Shown here: positions 50,526 through 64,000 of the stretch, one piece after another
Position numbering within the stretch: position 1 is the stretch's first letter
How the letters are laid out: every line of letters begins with the position of its first letter
NCBI GenBank assembly: GCA_040954595.2
Contig: CM082582.2
Span: 3,720,001-3,784,000, forward strand
DNA length: 64,000 bases
Direction: 5' to 3'
Source: Balanoglossus misakiensis
Taxonomy: Eukaryota > Hemichordata
Translations under genes and position numbers: made by a program
Notes under the pieces: model-generated
What the model was told of the DNA's origin: nothing
Database searches by the model: none
The model's input: the letters and a program-made list of their open reading frames with translations, nothing else

Positions 50526-52578
50526 GATGATTTGTGAGATTTACTGGGGCTTGGGAGATGTATAGTTTGCTAAACTTGAATTTGTGTGTCAGTGAACGTG
50601 AACTTGCAGACACAGGTTTACCTACGAAATTGTAAATCAGCTATGTGGTAGTTTTGACCTCAAAATAAAAGTTTGGAAGTGTTTTAATGTAAAATGATGT
50701 GAATTGCACTGAGTTGGCATTAGGGCAGGCTTGACTATAACAGGTATACACATTTCTCAGATAGTGGAAAGAAACTTCACACAGTCTGATAAATGTCAAC
50801 ATCAATCTCATTGTATGATTATTTGATCCCACTTGACTCGGTCCTTTTCATTTGCAGTGCCCATAAACTGCTGATCTTTCTACTGTTGTATGACATCTTG
50901 TTTTGGTGTCCAACCTATTGTTTTGCGGTCTAAACTACCTAGTTTGTGGTGGTGAACTATAACTGTAAAAGCTTTCATTTTCACTGGCATTTAATTTCAC
51001 CATTTTGATATTTGGAGCTCATTTCACTATGTTGTAAATTGTAAGTCAGTGAAATATTAATGCTTTTACTATATGTCAGTTTCTGCAGTGTCTGATAAAT
51101 GCTGCAAACTACATTGTATGACATTGTAAGTGAAGGGTTGATTTACTACGGTACTATGTTAGATACCTTGAGTCAGATAGATATGATTATGTAACTTTGC
51201 TTGGCATTGTTGGTACATTGTACTATGGAAGAACCAGATCCCAGACCCTAACAGAAAAGGATTAAATTTGGATTAAACAAAATTAAACTCTGCTACATAA
51301 TTCATAGCAAACTGGAGAAGATGAAACGTGTATAAATGAATAAATTGTATAATTTCTGTCAATCTGTCATTGTATCTAAGGGCATGATATGTACAAAATG
51401 GTGGAGTGGCTTTTTGTATTTTTAATTGTATACATGTATATATAAAATGTTCTTCTTTTAGGATGAGGGTCAGCCAATCAGACAAGGTTCATTTGCATGC
51501 AGCATTCAAGAAACATGCCTGTTACTTTGTAACTATGGGTACTGTGCAATGCTCTGTGCAGTTAATTATAATGATTATAAAAACTAAAAATTTGACTTCT
51601 GTCAATGGTCACTGTGACTGTGATTTGCCCTTTGACCTCCAATTGACATGCCTCTGATGATTTTACAAACACTTAGTCTATTTGCTGTACTTCTTGTCAG
51701 TTGGATGTTTTGGCCCAATGGCTGATGATGTGGTAAGCAGTTTACAATAGCAAAAAAACTTGGTTATTTCAGTGTATGCATCTGGAAGTTCAATGATTTT
51801 TATATGGCTTTCTGTTGTAACTTATGGTATTATTTGTGGTCATACCCATCCATAATATAAAGTTAATAGGTCAAACATAGTTCACTGAGCATGGATTCTC
51901 ATGCGCTGAGACTGTGCACTCTTTCAGTTCATAGATTCCTAGCCTCCACTCCCCAATACAAACAGTCAATAGAGTGGTAGGACTGTGGACCCGCAGCAAT
52001 ACTACTAGTTGGATAATGTTGTTTTTTATGTGACATGTTGCATTAGTTGCAGAAAGTTATAACTACATATTCAACATGGAAGACTTTTATGAATACTTTT
52101 GTCTTTATGGAACTCTGGTCTAGACACTTGGGGTATTTCATATGAAACTCTATCCTCCCTCTAAAATAATGTACTGACACCTTCCACACTTTAACTTTTT
52201 GCAAGACTCAGTCCTCAGTTTGTAGACACATATGTAACCTCCCCAGGCAGATGGTCCAGCATACGCACACTCTTGTTCACATCTGTCGAAATAAATGGAC
52301 GTTGTCATCGATGTATGATCAGTTTAGAATTTGAACCCAACGTTCAATTGTGTGTATGAATATGCAAAAGAACATCTCCTCATTCATGCTCAGGAACTGA
52401 AGTTTTGAATTGCTAATAAAATTTATTCTCCTCAGAAGTTTATACAGATCTAAGCGATAAAAACAAGACTTTTCTTGACATACATGAGAAGTTTGATTGT
52501 TAGAAGGAATTAATATCGCGGAAAAGTTGTAAAAATGGAGGATATACATATAGACGAAAATGGCCTTTTGGTGCAAAT
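50526..52578. other. Non-coding, no recognised feature
   Basis: AT-rich sequence after the hairpin cluster, presumably the first intron of the coiled-coil gene. No domain, tandem repeat or long hairpin was seen. Confidence 0.4.
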
Positions 52579-52715
52579 TTAAAGTCTCTCGCTGTCCTTT
52601 TTGACACTTTATGTTATTCTACATGTGGATATATAGGCAATCAATGTTCGACCATACACAGCTTCCATCCCATTTGTAGGATATGAGAGGGCAGTGAGAG
52701 AGAGACTTTGTCCCT
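52579..52715. mobile_element. AGGGACAAAGTC-family MITE, internally deleted copy
   Basis: Retains TTTAAAGTCTCTCGCTGTCC at the left, CATGTGGATATATAGGCAATC inside, and GAGAGACTTTGTCCCT with TTAA at the right. About 200 bp of the 346 bp element is missing. Confidence 0.75.
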
Positions 52716-52719
52716 TTAA

Positions 52720-53700
52720 TGGAAGTTTAGAATCTATTTGATTGTCAACTGCAACTCAGACAATCTAAGATATTGAAAGTGCATTCTGTGAAAATTTGGT
52801 TGATAAGTGTCAGATCAGAGAAACCAGGGAAGTTTATCAGTGACTTATGAAATGTTGGGGTTGTATATATTCAACTTTTCTATTGTCCATCAAACTTTGA
52901 TATGAAGTTTACCTTTGTTCTGAAGTTGTCATTCTCAAATGTGTCCATTTGTGAGAACTCTGCCATCTTGTGGTGGGTTAATTAGTGTAACTAAAAACTC
53001 TAAATGGCCTGTAGAGGGCAGTATACACAACCCTCATTATTGCCTTGCCATTGATCAACACTGATTTGCATACTAATCTGTTGCCATGTCATATACGTAT
53101 GAGTTAGGAGGCCCTCTTGAGTCATTATTTAGAGTATAATGATTGCTATTGTTCAGATTCTCAAGTTTCATATCCTGACTAATTATTGCTTCAACTTTGC
53201 CTGAGGCCATATGTGCACTTCAATTAATTCCTTTGTCTGGCTTAGCCATAGGGAGAATATCCTCTATCCTGTTCCACAGAAACAGCACAAATAAAGTGTC
53301 GTACTCAACAAAAAAGTGTTGAACTTCAACATTTTTTATTTCTCCTGTTTCTGGCTAGATGTTAATGTGACTATTATTCGTGAAAAACGACACTGAAAAA
53401 GTTTGGTATGATAAAGACTCGTGCAATATTTATGCTCTGAGGTCAGCCCAAGAGAAGAGAAAATGTTAAGCATAAATTGTATGATTTTTGAATGTCACAA
53501 TCCCGTGACTGAAAGTCTTTGTAAGTATTTCTGCTGGAGAATGTTGAATCAGGCTTTTATAGTGACACAAATAAAAATAAGCCCTGAGAAGGAAAATAGA
53601 GCGATTAGGATATTAATCTTGTGGATGGGCGATTCATGACTAGAGTATTTGTGTGATGCATGTGTCTCCTTTGGGTGAAGTGTCGCAACAATCAAATAAT
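52720..53700. other. Non-coding, no recognised feature
   Basis: AT-rich sequence, presumably intronic. Nothing assignable. Confidence 0.4.
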
Positions 53701-55400
53701 ATCTCAGCACATTTATTATTCAGTCTGATATAATCTTTCTCATTTATTTTGCCTTTCTTGATTCAAGAAATTACAGCTAGCTGCATGAAGGAAGCAAAGT
53801 GATGGGTTTAGAAAAGGGAGATTTGACAGACCGTCTTTGTGTGTGTGTGAGGCAGTATAAATGAGAAGAAACCGCGTTTTAAACAGTTAATCCCGACATT
53901 GTTTCATGTAAAGCAGTTAGCAGTGGTTTCACCAGCGCATTTATTCTCTGACCTCTCAGTGTCATTGTGGCATCAATGAAAATTGCCAAGTTGGCAAGAT
54001 GCCAGTGACTTTTCTTACCCCCATTTCCAACCACATATTGTAGTTTGACCTGCTCAGGGCAAATTAACAGCAGAGAGAAACAACTTGAAGCTAGAGGGGG
54101 AAAAAAAGAAACCCGACAGAGCGTGCACAGATTTCCTAATGACCCTGGCATTCAGTAATGACCCCCGACCTCGACATGTCATTTAATTAAGTCAAATTAG
54201 CAAGCGCAGCAATTAGCTAAGTCATAAGCCGGCTTTTGTGAGGTCCGGCTGCATTTGGGGGATTGGGGAATTGGAATAAATTGGAAGTCTGAAAACAGAG
54301 CGCGTTGCAATTAATCCAGTGTTGCCTCTATAATTATTTTATGGACTGTAAATGAGCTGGCGGGCGAGGTGTTTTAATTGCATTACTAATGGTTGGCAGA
54401 GACTAAAAGGTAGAACTGACCTGTCATCTGACTGTCTGTGGTGGGGTCAGCCCATTCAGCGCCGAAAACAAGCCTCTTTGTTTCTTTGCATTTTAAGGTC
54501 ACCCGCTTTTTTTTTCTTTCCGAAAAGGAGGAAAAGAATGTCAGCTTTGAAAAGGAGATGTAAAGCGCAATAATCTCCTAACACCATTGATGAGCACAGG
54601 ATTTAGATTACTCTACCAAAAGCAGATGTTGAAAGCAGGGGCTACTTTGTTGCCTTATTGCTAATGAGACTGTTTGTCATCTGCATAGAGATGCGTTTAA
54701 TCCCCGCCAGTTTCCGTGATATTATCACTGCCAAAATATTATCGCAAAAAATAGTGTCCCCAGAAATAAATTAATGACAGCCGAGATTTTGCCCCATTCA
54801 GACAGTATCAAGCAATCAATAATGTATCAAGTCCCCGATTTTACTGTCATAGCGCATTTTCTCAAAATGTCTTACCCTCGTATTAACATCACAAATCTTT
54901 TGCTTGTAACACAAAATTGATCAGTATAAAAATATGAAAACTTAGAACGGCTCTGGCTATTAACAATTTTAATTGGATTAGTCGGCATGGCAATATTGAA
55001 GTCTTACTTTTTGGGAAAAAAATCCTGATCCTTGCAACCCCATTTCCACTTTTACATAATTTCCATGTAATTTTATGAGTTCATATTTTATCTTCATGGC
55101 CGCTGAGATTTATATCTGGTTTGCATCTCATTAATATTAACAAGTTGAAAAAAGGGATTCTCTCTCGGCACTGATATGTATATATGTGCGGATCAATTAT
55201 CATACAAACGCTGCAACTTCAAAGCAAACTGAAACCTTATGCAAACAGGATGATTTAACCTCAATTTTCATGTCAGCAAACTTGGTATTTTCGGCATAGC
55301 TGTGCTCAAACGACCAGTCCAAAGTTTAATTTGCCATCTACTGTAATGTGGTGACGTAGATCACTGATTGCCACGAAAACCATCATTGCATACAGAGAAT
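53700..55400. promoter_or_regulatory. Candidate conserved non-coding / enhancer region
   Basis: A repeat-free stretch with more mixed composition than its flanks and dense transcription-factor-like words: an NFI-like TTGGCAAGATGCCAG (~53,992), TTAATTAAGTCAAATTAGC with neighbouring AATTAGC (homeodomain-type), CATTTTAATTGG words and TCATTAATATTAAC. It is offered on composition alone; conservation cannot be seen from one sequence. Confidence 0.25.
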
Positions 55401-58400
55401 TGTAAATTATTGGAAAGGCTTAGGTGAGCAGAACAATTGCACCAGGAGAGTATGCCTACTCTCATGCATTAATCATTGTCCAAAATGTAGAAAGGAAAAT
55501 TTGTTATTTCATAAAGAGGGACTGTCAGTCTGAATGGCTTAATAGTTCTAATACACCACAGACCATTCAGGTATGCCCTGTCAGTTGTAAATGATGTTTT
55601 CTTCGGAGAATCATCTTGCATGCAGATATAGATAAGTACTCCCATTCACAGTTGTTTTAACCCAACAATAAAATAACATTTCCATTTCTTTGTCAAGCAG
55701 GATAAAACACACTGTGTCCCAACATTGGAGGGGTAACATCCTGGTACAAATGTTATACCACCCGATAACTTTGCTGAAAAAAATAATGTTTAGTTCAACC
55801 AGATGATTTTATGTAGTGTAGAAATGTGTAGTTTTAAGGAAACCCAATATGCATTTCAATTTTTTGTCACATTTTCATTTTTTTACTAGTAGTCTATAGT
55901 ATCTACAAAAATACTCATTTTTACTAGAAATGTTCGTGTTTTGTATTCATTGGCAATGTAATCAACTAAGAAAAGTACTTGATTTCATGCAATGTAAATT
56001 AACCAATACCATTTTTTGGAAAATTTCAGTCCTGATCTTAGAAGCTTTAAGATACATAATTGTTTTTTTTTTCATTTTAATATACTAACATGTTTTATTT
56101 ATTTCCAAAGATATGTCCATAAATAGAGCGTGATAATTGGATAGGCTGAACAGCTAGTCCCCTTCCCTTACAATTTTACAAAATAAACTCTTTAAAAAAA
56201 AGACAGAGATCTACCCGTTTTTAAAAAACAATCTTAAAAATATAGTTTATGTATTAACTTGCAAGAAAACTACAATTGTTCTTGTTTTGGTAGTTATACT
56301 TATAGAAGACGAGATGGAAGTCCAACCCTTCCTTATCCGTTGTTAAAAGTGAAGAGCAAATGGTGAAATTTTTAGCTTGTAATGAGTTCAATTTGTAAGC
56401 AATCTGGTGACAAATTTCTGACTTATGACACCAAAATGACTCATGCAACTCTTATGGGAAAAGCTGCCTCAAGCTAATTATTGTTAAATGAGTACCAGGT
56501 CAAAATCAGAACAGAATTCCATCTTTTCTAGTTTTTCACTGAGTGATAATCACAGAATTTTTTTTTTATCGTAAAATAAAAATATTGTTTTTCCCAGTTC
56601 TATAAGCATTTTAATAACAATAAGAACATTTAAGGTAGAGATGTAGGTTTTTTGCATTTTTTGAGTGATTTTTACTTTTTTCAATATTTCAAACCATTAG
56701 AATTTGCATTATTTTTTTATTAAAACAGTTTTACCGGGTCACATTCGTAAACATGTGTAAATTTATCAAAAGTAACATATTTTAAGAATTGTGTGTACAG
56801 TTATAAACATTCCGGATTAACTGTTACCAGATTAGTGTTGGAGTTTGCTAACCAATTCACAGGAGCCCAGATATGCAAATCTGACTTTTCGAAAGTTAGG
56901 CTAGTTAACAGGAAGTTTGACAGGCGTGCTTTGTCTAGTGACTTCCAGCATGATGGTCAACTATGGCTTCCATCAGGGCTCGATCGTCATGTTCCGTGGC
57001 ATAGACTAATTTACCGGACACAGAGCAATGAAACGCCCGCAAATGTACAATTACTAATTTTACATGTTATGGTAGGAGTGAGAAAATTAGATTAAAATGG
57101 GTTTACAGAAGTGTATACTTAACGGGCTTTAGTGTCGTTTGGAGAAGTTATCAGTGGCAGGGATTAACAGTCCCTTGTTTGCTGAATAAACAAACCAACC
57201 TCATTATTGTACTCTGTCCGTAATGATGTCGTTTTTTCCACGATTTTCCACTTATTTATGAACTTGCAAAACGTTCTAGATGAAAATGACTTGGTCTAAA
57301 GTCTCTAGTATTATGCTACTTCATTAAAACATAACAAAGCAGTGAGTAAGTGCTATTTATGATCGTTTTTTTCCAACTGAAAGTGCCGTTCACACAAATT
57401 GTCGATTTTCTCTGTTCGGTGTTGGGCTCTGGAGTGCAACTTCAAAAGAGTGTAACTTAGCAACGCGTGCACAGATTGTTCTGATTTTTGGCCTGAGGAA
57501 GGGAACAATACCTGTCTCCAAACCCCACGAGCGGATTTCCAATAAAGTTGATAGAACAAAAGAAATCACCACACAAGTGAACAAAAGTCGATAATTTATG
57601 CAAAAATCGACAGTTGACACTTTAAAGGCTCATTGTTCAAAAACAAAAGTGAATATCAAAATTCCATGACCCGGTATTTTTACCACTATACCCAGCTGTC
57701 GATTGCCGGTAACAGATCACCTGGAGGCATTGTCTTTTTTTATTGCCAAGCCTTTGAGTAAAAAAACTTAAAATCGTGTATTTTTGAGCAAAACGAGAAA
57801 GAGAACAAAAATTTTGGAAAATAAACCAGATTTTCATAAACTTCAAGTATAGAGCTAACAGAAAATATATAATGTGTTGGTGGGAAACATGAAATACAAG
57901 GAGAAAAAATCGATTAAAAACAAGTGTCATAAAAGGTACATCTCAACCTTAAACAAATTATTTTGATATAGAAAATCGACTTCGTTTGAAAATTGTTGTG
58001 CTTTTTTATGATTTTATGAAAGTACCATTCAGACAGGTTGTGCATGGAGGTAATGGTCCGACAAGTCCATCAGATATCAGTAAATTTGCATGTAAAAGTA
58101 TTTATATGCTAATGGTCAGCAGTAGGTCCATATAAACAAGACCCATTAAAAGACAAGTATTTTTTGGCTAATGTTCAATCACAGATATTCAAAAGTGTGC
58201 TTAATGTGGACTTTTTTTATGACAGGCATTTAATTAACAACTTTGCAATTTCATTTTTATGCGCTTTTGGCGAGGTCATCAGCCGACTGCCACAAAATGA
58301 ACAATTTATGCATGCAACTGGCGAAATCGCCCCCCGACTGAAATACGTCTAGTAAATTATCAAATTACAAAGGATGACCCAAGACTTACAAATCACATCA

Positions 58401-59267
58401 TAAAACCATTGTTGAAGCTCTCGGTCATAAATCTTCCAGCCTGTATGTTGCAAACTGCCATATTTTATGGATTGAAATGTTTGTAAGTGAACCGTATATT
58501 AGAGTTATGATGCCCTGTCAGGGGAAAACAACTTTGGAAACGAGAGAGGTTATCCCAAGTATTGAGCCTTAAATAGGCAGCCTTAGGGAGTGACACAGGG
58601 TGTGACCAGAAATATTGTAGGAATATTAGGCTCCTTTTTTATTTCTTAAGATTGAATTAGCAATGATTATTATATACCGTCACAATGCCAGAATCTTAGA
58701 ATCTTCAAAATGGATGCTCTTATCTGCTAACTCTAACAGTGTCTATCAAATCACATAATGGCACACTAACTTTTTGAGCTCAACATTTGCAAGATTTTTT
58801 AGACAAATTTTCTTTGGTGAATCTTTGTTCATTGTCTGTTGTGTAATGTTATAGAACTTATACACTGTATTATTGTGGTTTTTTGCTTTGTAGTATTAAC
58901 AGAGGTAGCAACCGATCCTTGTTATTTTTTGGCAATGTGCAAGGTTTACTAAATACTAAATAGTGCACAAATTTTTGGACATGCAGATATTTCTGAGTTC
59001 ATCGAAAATTATGGCTTATTTGCTATCACCTAGTTTTTCTGTCTTTATACGTCTTTATAAGTTTTTACCATTATTTTTAACCAACATACACATATGGGAC
59101 GTTGTGAAGGGACCTTTAAATTGATGGGTCTTTTACCCACACCCCAACATCACTCACCCCTTGACCCAACTCCTAATTCATTCATTTAACCCCAATGTAT
59201 GGAACTATGAACAGAAGCTATCTTGGAATATTATTTTGATATCTTTAGCTTCCATTTGCCATAAGTA
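55401..59267. other. Non-coding, no recognised feature
   Basis: Long AT-rich stretch with poly-A/poly-T runs. Open frames up to 100 codons carry no domain and show no splice-consistent neighbours. Confidence 0.4.
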
Positions 59268-59475
59268 CTGTAAAACAGGTTATTTTCGCGACAGGAAATT
59301 TTCGTGATCAAAAGAGGCAACTGTTACGCGGGGGTTAATTTTCGCGTTCTCGTATTTCACTGCATCGTTATCTTCGAAAAACATTTATGTTTTGCGCGAC
59401 TTTTATTTTAACGTTTTTTTTAGCTAAGCGTATTTCCCGAAAATTTATTGCTCGCGAAAGTAACCCGTTTTACAG
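59268..59475. mobile_element. TACTGTAAAACA palindromic MITE (copy 3)
   Basis: 208 bp, ends CTGTAAAACAGG and CCCGTTTTACAG, TA on both sides, interior TTTTCGCGA words. Same family as 254-462 and 27,307-27,513. Confidence 0.8.
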
Positions 59476-60737
59476 TATATATTGTGTGGTGCAATCTTGG
59501 GGGATCACATAGCTTCTTTGGTTTGTACCATGTGGGTACATGTATGTCTGTATGTCCGTATCCACTCATGACATAATCTGGACAATGATGATTCGTGAGC
59601 CACTGAAGGGATATATATATATATAGTACTTAAATTGTGAATACAGGGTAAATGTGTATGATACATGTACTGCAGCTATTGAAACTTACAACTTAAATTC
59701 CCTCAGTGATGTTGAATGAAGTAGGAGAAACTTGTGCTGCAATGAAACAATTGGCAAAACTGTTTCAACAAAGCAGAGATTTTGCAGGGGTCAAAGAAGG
59801 GAAGCGAAGTCTGTATTTTTTTTCAAATCAACTAAATGTCAGTACTTAAGTTCTTAAATGCTACAGTATTAATTTGGAGCAGCCTGGACAGGATTTGCAA
59901 AGGGATGAATGCATTGTTTGTACTCGTTGTACATGTTTCAGCAGAATTGTCAGCCTGACGCATGACTCAATACAGCCATTAACAAAACTAGCAAACTATC
60001 CACCATGTAAAGAAGTAAATTGTCTGTATGTATCCAATATACATGTGACTGTGTTATTAAAAGAGTTGCAAGTGAGATAATAGTATTATTATATCATGAC
60101 ACAAAGCTTGCAGAAAGATAATGAGATGGGCTTGAAAAGAGATGCCAGTCACTGTAAATGTGAAGCTATATATATTAATGTGTACTTTATTGGTTGACAA
60201 TCATGTGCTACACTCTACTGTGTGCATATCGATTGACCAGTTCGTGATAATAGTCTTCTTCCTTTTTGTTGATATTTATTTTTGGCTCTTGAATAGCATG
60301 CACTTATTTCACCCGAGAATATACTCGGGTTATTTCAGTTGATTTTCTCACTTTTTAATGTGTTCTAACATCTATCAGCAAAGCAAAGTCATATTATGGT
60401 TTCTGGTTGCAATTAGACTGTTGACAGGCACTATGACACTATACGCTTTCTTTTTGTAATCAGTAATCCAAACCGACAGTCAGTAATAAGTGACTTGCAC
60501 AAGTTTTCGTCTACACTTAGGGCACTGGCTGCTAGCAATGACAAGCCCGGCTTTGAGGCAATGATAGTATTTCAAACAAAAAGTACCTGGAAACGATTTT
60601 TTTAAAATATGGAAAAAGTGGTTGATAGTTTTAATATTTTTAATATTTTAACTGTTGTATTGCTAGTATTCTGCACATGCATGAACTTGTATATTTCTTA
60701 CATTATTGTGGAGTTATGTGTGTAGCACATGCTGGAT
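59476..60737. other. Non-coding, short (AT)n tract
   Basis: Contains a short ATATATATATAT run near 59,611. No gene recognised. Confidence 0.4.
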
Positions 60738-60975
60738 CAACCACACACAACTTCCATCCCGTTTGTAGGATATGAGAGTAAAAATATCACCAAAATGAAT
60801 AAATGGTATACACCGATTATTCATTTTTCACTCTTTCGCTACAAGTGGGATGGAAGTTGTGTGTGGTCGAACGATGATTCACTATTCTATATATCCATAT
60901 GTAGAATAAAATGGTGTCTTGTATCAAAGATAATTAATGGGAAAAGGGCGGCAAGAAAGAGACTTTGTCCCTTGA
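60738..60975. mobile_element. AGGGACAAAGTC-family MITE, 5'-truncated copy
   Basis: Begins inside the family at CCACACACAACTTCCATCCC and continues to GAGACTTTGTCCCTT. The left terminal ~110 bp is missing, and the right TTAA is replaced by TGAA. Confidence 0.75.
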
Positions 60976-63404
60976 AACTGTTTTGTTGCTTGTGTAAATA
61001 CAGAGTTCAAACATTACTTGTTCATCAGTGAAATTGTAACTTGAATTTCAACAAATCTTTGTGCTGTAGTGCTATTTGGTTGGTTGACAACCATTTATCT
61101 CATTATGGTTTATGTAGCTTTATGTTTTAACAAACTTGCTGACAGAAATGATGACTTGTTTAGAAATGTATAAGCTGCTAATGTCATATGCAATTCATAA
61201 GTTCTGTCGGATCTAAATTCTTGTACATAAATGTAGTGTAGGTCAGGGGTCATAGAGACAATGCAATACAATATAAGAAAGATGTAAATGATGTAATTTC
61301 AAACCAAAATGTTTTGTATAGGTCATTTAGCTAATACAATTAAAGTATTTTATCAAAGTTATAATAAACCTAAATAAAAAGTAAGAAAAAGAGAGGTGAC
61401 TGAAAACAAATATGTATCAGAGTTTTAAAAAATGCATGTTTTAATTCTTTTTCTAGATAATTTAGTTTCATCAGAGTTAAAAAGTTTGGATTTAATGTAC
61501 AGGTAGTGGTCCCTCAAAAGTGTATTACCAGTTTAGCATACATGTTTCTCAACCCACCAGTGTGAGGGCAGCATAACCAACTCAGCCATAAAAACCAACC
61601 TGGACACAACTCAAAGGACCAGACGAAAGTTTCTGTAGTTTTGCTTAAAAGCTTATATACAATGACCTTGAACTAGGTAGCTGAAGTTGACCTAATTAAA
61701 GAAAATTACAAGAGCTGGTATTTGCCCCTAAAGTTTAGAATGCGTATGTTAATTAAAAGGTATTTAAAAATCCTGCAGCTGGTTTTGGACTGAGTGGAAT
61801 GAAATGAGTTACTTGCCTTTTTTTTCAGTTCAGTGTAAAGCTCATTTAAGATAGCTGGTGGGAGGTTCCTGGCAACATGTTCTTAATCACAAATTAAACT
61901 TTCAACTCGAGTTGTACGTCCATGAATACCACTTTCTACAATGTATGAATTTTATTCTTTTTTCATCAACTTCGTAATGCTGGAAGTGTTTGTTTTGCAT
62001 CTTAGAAGAACAAGTTTAGGAAAAGTAGTTCACACTGTATCAAGTTAACAGGGCTACGAAATGTATTGTTGCTTTTGTTTTTACATGTTGGTATGTAACT
62101 AAAGCCCGAGGAAAAAAACTCGACGGATCATTAATTCTTCAAGTCAGAAAAAATGACTCATAGAATGCAATCGTAATTCTTGTATCAGAAATGTAGAAAC
62201 CATAATGTGATGTAAATCCATGAGCAGCACATGCAGACTGGGGCAGAATTTTCCCCAAACTCATGCAAATGTAGAAATAGTACCTGAGTTTGCTGAATGT
62301 GCAGGTGCTCTAGTTCGCTGAAAAATAGAGTAACATCTAAAACTCTGAAAGATGTCGCAATAACTGAGTAAGACAGCAAATTAGCTCACTGAGAGAAAGA
62401 ACAGAATTTATTGTTCAATCAAGTTTTTACTACTTCATTTGGTCAATAGCTTGAATTTCAGGACAACTTTGCTGACACAGTCATTTTAATTAAACTCCCG
62501 GGTGGTATAATCCTAGTAAAGGCAGTGCTGTGAATGCCTCAAATTCCGGGGCTATTTTTGGAAATTTTAATTACTATGTTTACCAATGATGGATAGAGTT
62601 TCTAAATCCTAACCTTAGCAGGTCAACAACAATACAGACTTGCGGCCACCATGTGTAGCTGGGATTGTTTGGATCAACTCTTAAAGACTGATGGAATGTG
62701 TTTATTATGTCTATAATCAAACAGATACTTGGGCATGAGAACATTCACAGCTAAAACACTCCGACCTTGACCTGATTCAAATTAACCACCAGACCTAAAG
62801 AATGTAGATTGGTGACTTTAATTGCCAACTTTAAATGCAAGAGCATGGCTCAAATACATCAGACAGAACAAACACATTGATGTGATTCTGGTAGTAACCC
62901 AACCTAGCCTCATTTTTACCTGTCAACCCTTGACTTATTAGAGGTGAATAAATGCCAAAGTAAAACATGATTTATGCAAGAATGACAGCAGTAGAAAAAA
63001 TAACAAAATGACATAAGATCCAGACAGTGAGATGCATTATAATAATGCACATCACCCTCTTACAAGTGATGTGAAGAACTAGTCACTACTGTTTATACAG
63101 TATTAATGTTTTGGATGCTTCAAGTTATGCATTTGACAAACAGAAAAATCAAGAAAATTCAATATTTTTCCAACTTATCTAGGTACCTACTAACCTATCA
63201 TTTCTTAAATAAGCATATTATTTTTTCCTGGGCTTTTAAAGATGCACTTGTCATTGTCAGTTTGTTGGTTGGTTGGTTCAGTTTGGAGACTGTTGACTGA
63301 TTAAAAATGTCCTGCTAAACTTATATGTATGGACAGTTATTTGTAACTTCTTGATATTTTTTGGGTCTGTGTATCATGTACAACTTTTTGTTCTTTTTCC
63401 TACA
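60976..63404. other. Non-coding, no recognised feature
   Basis: AT-rich sequence, presumably intronic or intergenic. Nothing assignable. Confidence 0.4.
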
Positions 63405-63454
63405 GCATTCTGAACTGGTAGAATTTTCCTTGTCAACACAGCCTGTGTATGTAC

Positions 63455-63455
<1 letters not shown>

Positions 63456-63524
<69 letters not shown>

Positions 63525-63525
63525 G
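63456..63525. repeat. (TTG)n microsatellite
   Basis: About 23 uninterrupted TTG triplets. Translated it gives poly-Leu on one strand and poly-Asn on the other; neither is a credible protein segment. Confidence 0.95.
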
Positions 63526-63544
63526 AAAAATGAATTCATTATAG

Positions 63545-63777
63545 GGACTTCAATTCAAAGAGTAGCAATGGCTTTGCAGGATGCACATATATTGACTGAT
63601 GATAAAATTAAAACTGGGTGTGTCATCATGGTTCAGGGATTTGAACAAGAAATTGCAGTTGATACGTCTAACAAACCTACCGAAAAAAGCCTGAAGTTAT
63701 GGCTGTTAGGAGCTTTTGAACATATGAATAGCAATGAGAAATTTAGTCCCAACGCTCAAAATGCAAAAAGTTATTAA
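63545..63777 (+). CDS. Possible terminal coding exon, unknown protein
   Basis: After an ATTATAG acceptor, a phase-1 entry reads TSIQRVAMALQDAHILTDDK, then IKTGCVIMVQGFEQEIAVDT and a soluble, well-mixed composition to TAA at 63,775-63,777 (77 codons). This looks more like coding than the surrounding DNA. It may be the last exon of the gene starting at 49,792 or of another gene. No family recognised. Confidence 0.4.
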
Positions 63778-64000
63778 GCATGAAAAATAGTGTAAGATTT
63801 GTGTGTGATTGTGCTAATCAGGGGTCTATTGTAAGGGGGCAGTGCAAGTTGTAGAAAACGAGAGAAGGTGTTTGAAGGTGTGTTGGTATTCCTATCAGTG
63901 TCTCACTTTCCCATGGCCACAAGGAAACAAGTGAAGTGTATAGTCAGATACCAAAAGATGATCAGAATGACATCAATTAAAGTTGAAAATGCACTGAGTG

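Noticed and set aside
53879-54151. 90-codon minus-strand frame
   Set aside because: No domain or splice-consistent neighbour; lies in the candidate regulatory block.
63321-63539. Poly-Asn / poly-Leu frames
   Set aside because: Direct translation of the (TTG)n microsatellite.

Overview
This is metazoan nuclear DNA from an intron-rich, AT-rich animal genome. Five protein-coding loci with conserved animal homologues can be rebuilt exon by exon with GT-AG splice sites and matching phases. The rest is dominated by interspersed and tandem repeats. Frequent ACATGTACATGT-type words and the MITE load suggest a marine invertebrate, perhaps a lancelet or acorn worm; that is an impression, not a demonstration.

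Layout. (1) 50-15,208 (+): 3' end of a PARP14/15-like ADP-ribosyltransferase gene (KH-like segment, WWE domain, PARP catalytic domain). Its first visible intron (128-12,341) is filled by an ~11 kb head-to-tail repeat array carrying 22 perfect AGGTCAAAGGTCA words (DR1 nuclear-receptor consensus) and one exact 2,604 bp tandem duplication. (2) 17,116-19,873 (-): R3HCC1L-like gene, with one clear frameshift in a C-terminal exon and an unresolved frame change near the N-terminus. (3) 23,227-33,220 (+): complete METTL9 (protein-histidine N-methyltransferase), 5 exons, 313 aa. Its 5.7 kb last intron holds several MITEs, a minus-strand copy of the array element and a decayed minus-strand gene. (4) 34,882-49,233 (-): complete PSMD7/Rpn8 (26S proteasome lid), 6 exons, 329 aa. 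(5) 49,792 onward (+): first exon of an unrecognised coiled-coil protein. A possible terminal coding exon lies at 63,545-63,777. The five loci alternate strand strictly.

The most unusual object lies inside PSMD7 intron 3, on the opposite strand (37,022-47,116). It is a Myb/SANT-like gene or gene relic in which exons have been tandemly multiplied at two scales. A ~200 nt coiled-coil exon is present three times (37,442-38,369). A 79 nt arginine-rich exon plus an 85 nt intron is repeated about 46 times (38,956-46,488, period ~164 bp), each copy keeping a good acceptor and a GTAAGT donor. Divergent copies and a terminal exon follow. Because 79 is not a multiple of three and one frame has a TGA, no transcript can read through three consecutive copies.

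Small mobile elements are abundant. Four families are flanked by TTAA with AGG...CCT ends (Kolobok-like), and one ~208 bp TA-flanked palindromic family occurs three times. There are also many perfect hairpins. The 50-63.5 kb part is mostly non-coding, with a quieter stretch at 53.7-55.4 kb that could hold regulatory DNA. I saw no rRNA, tRNA, CRISPR array or recognisable viral gene.
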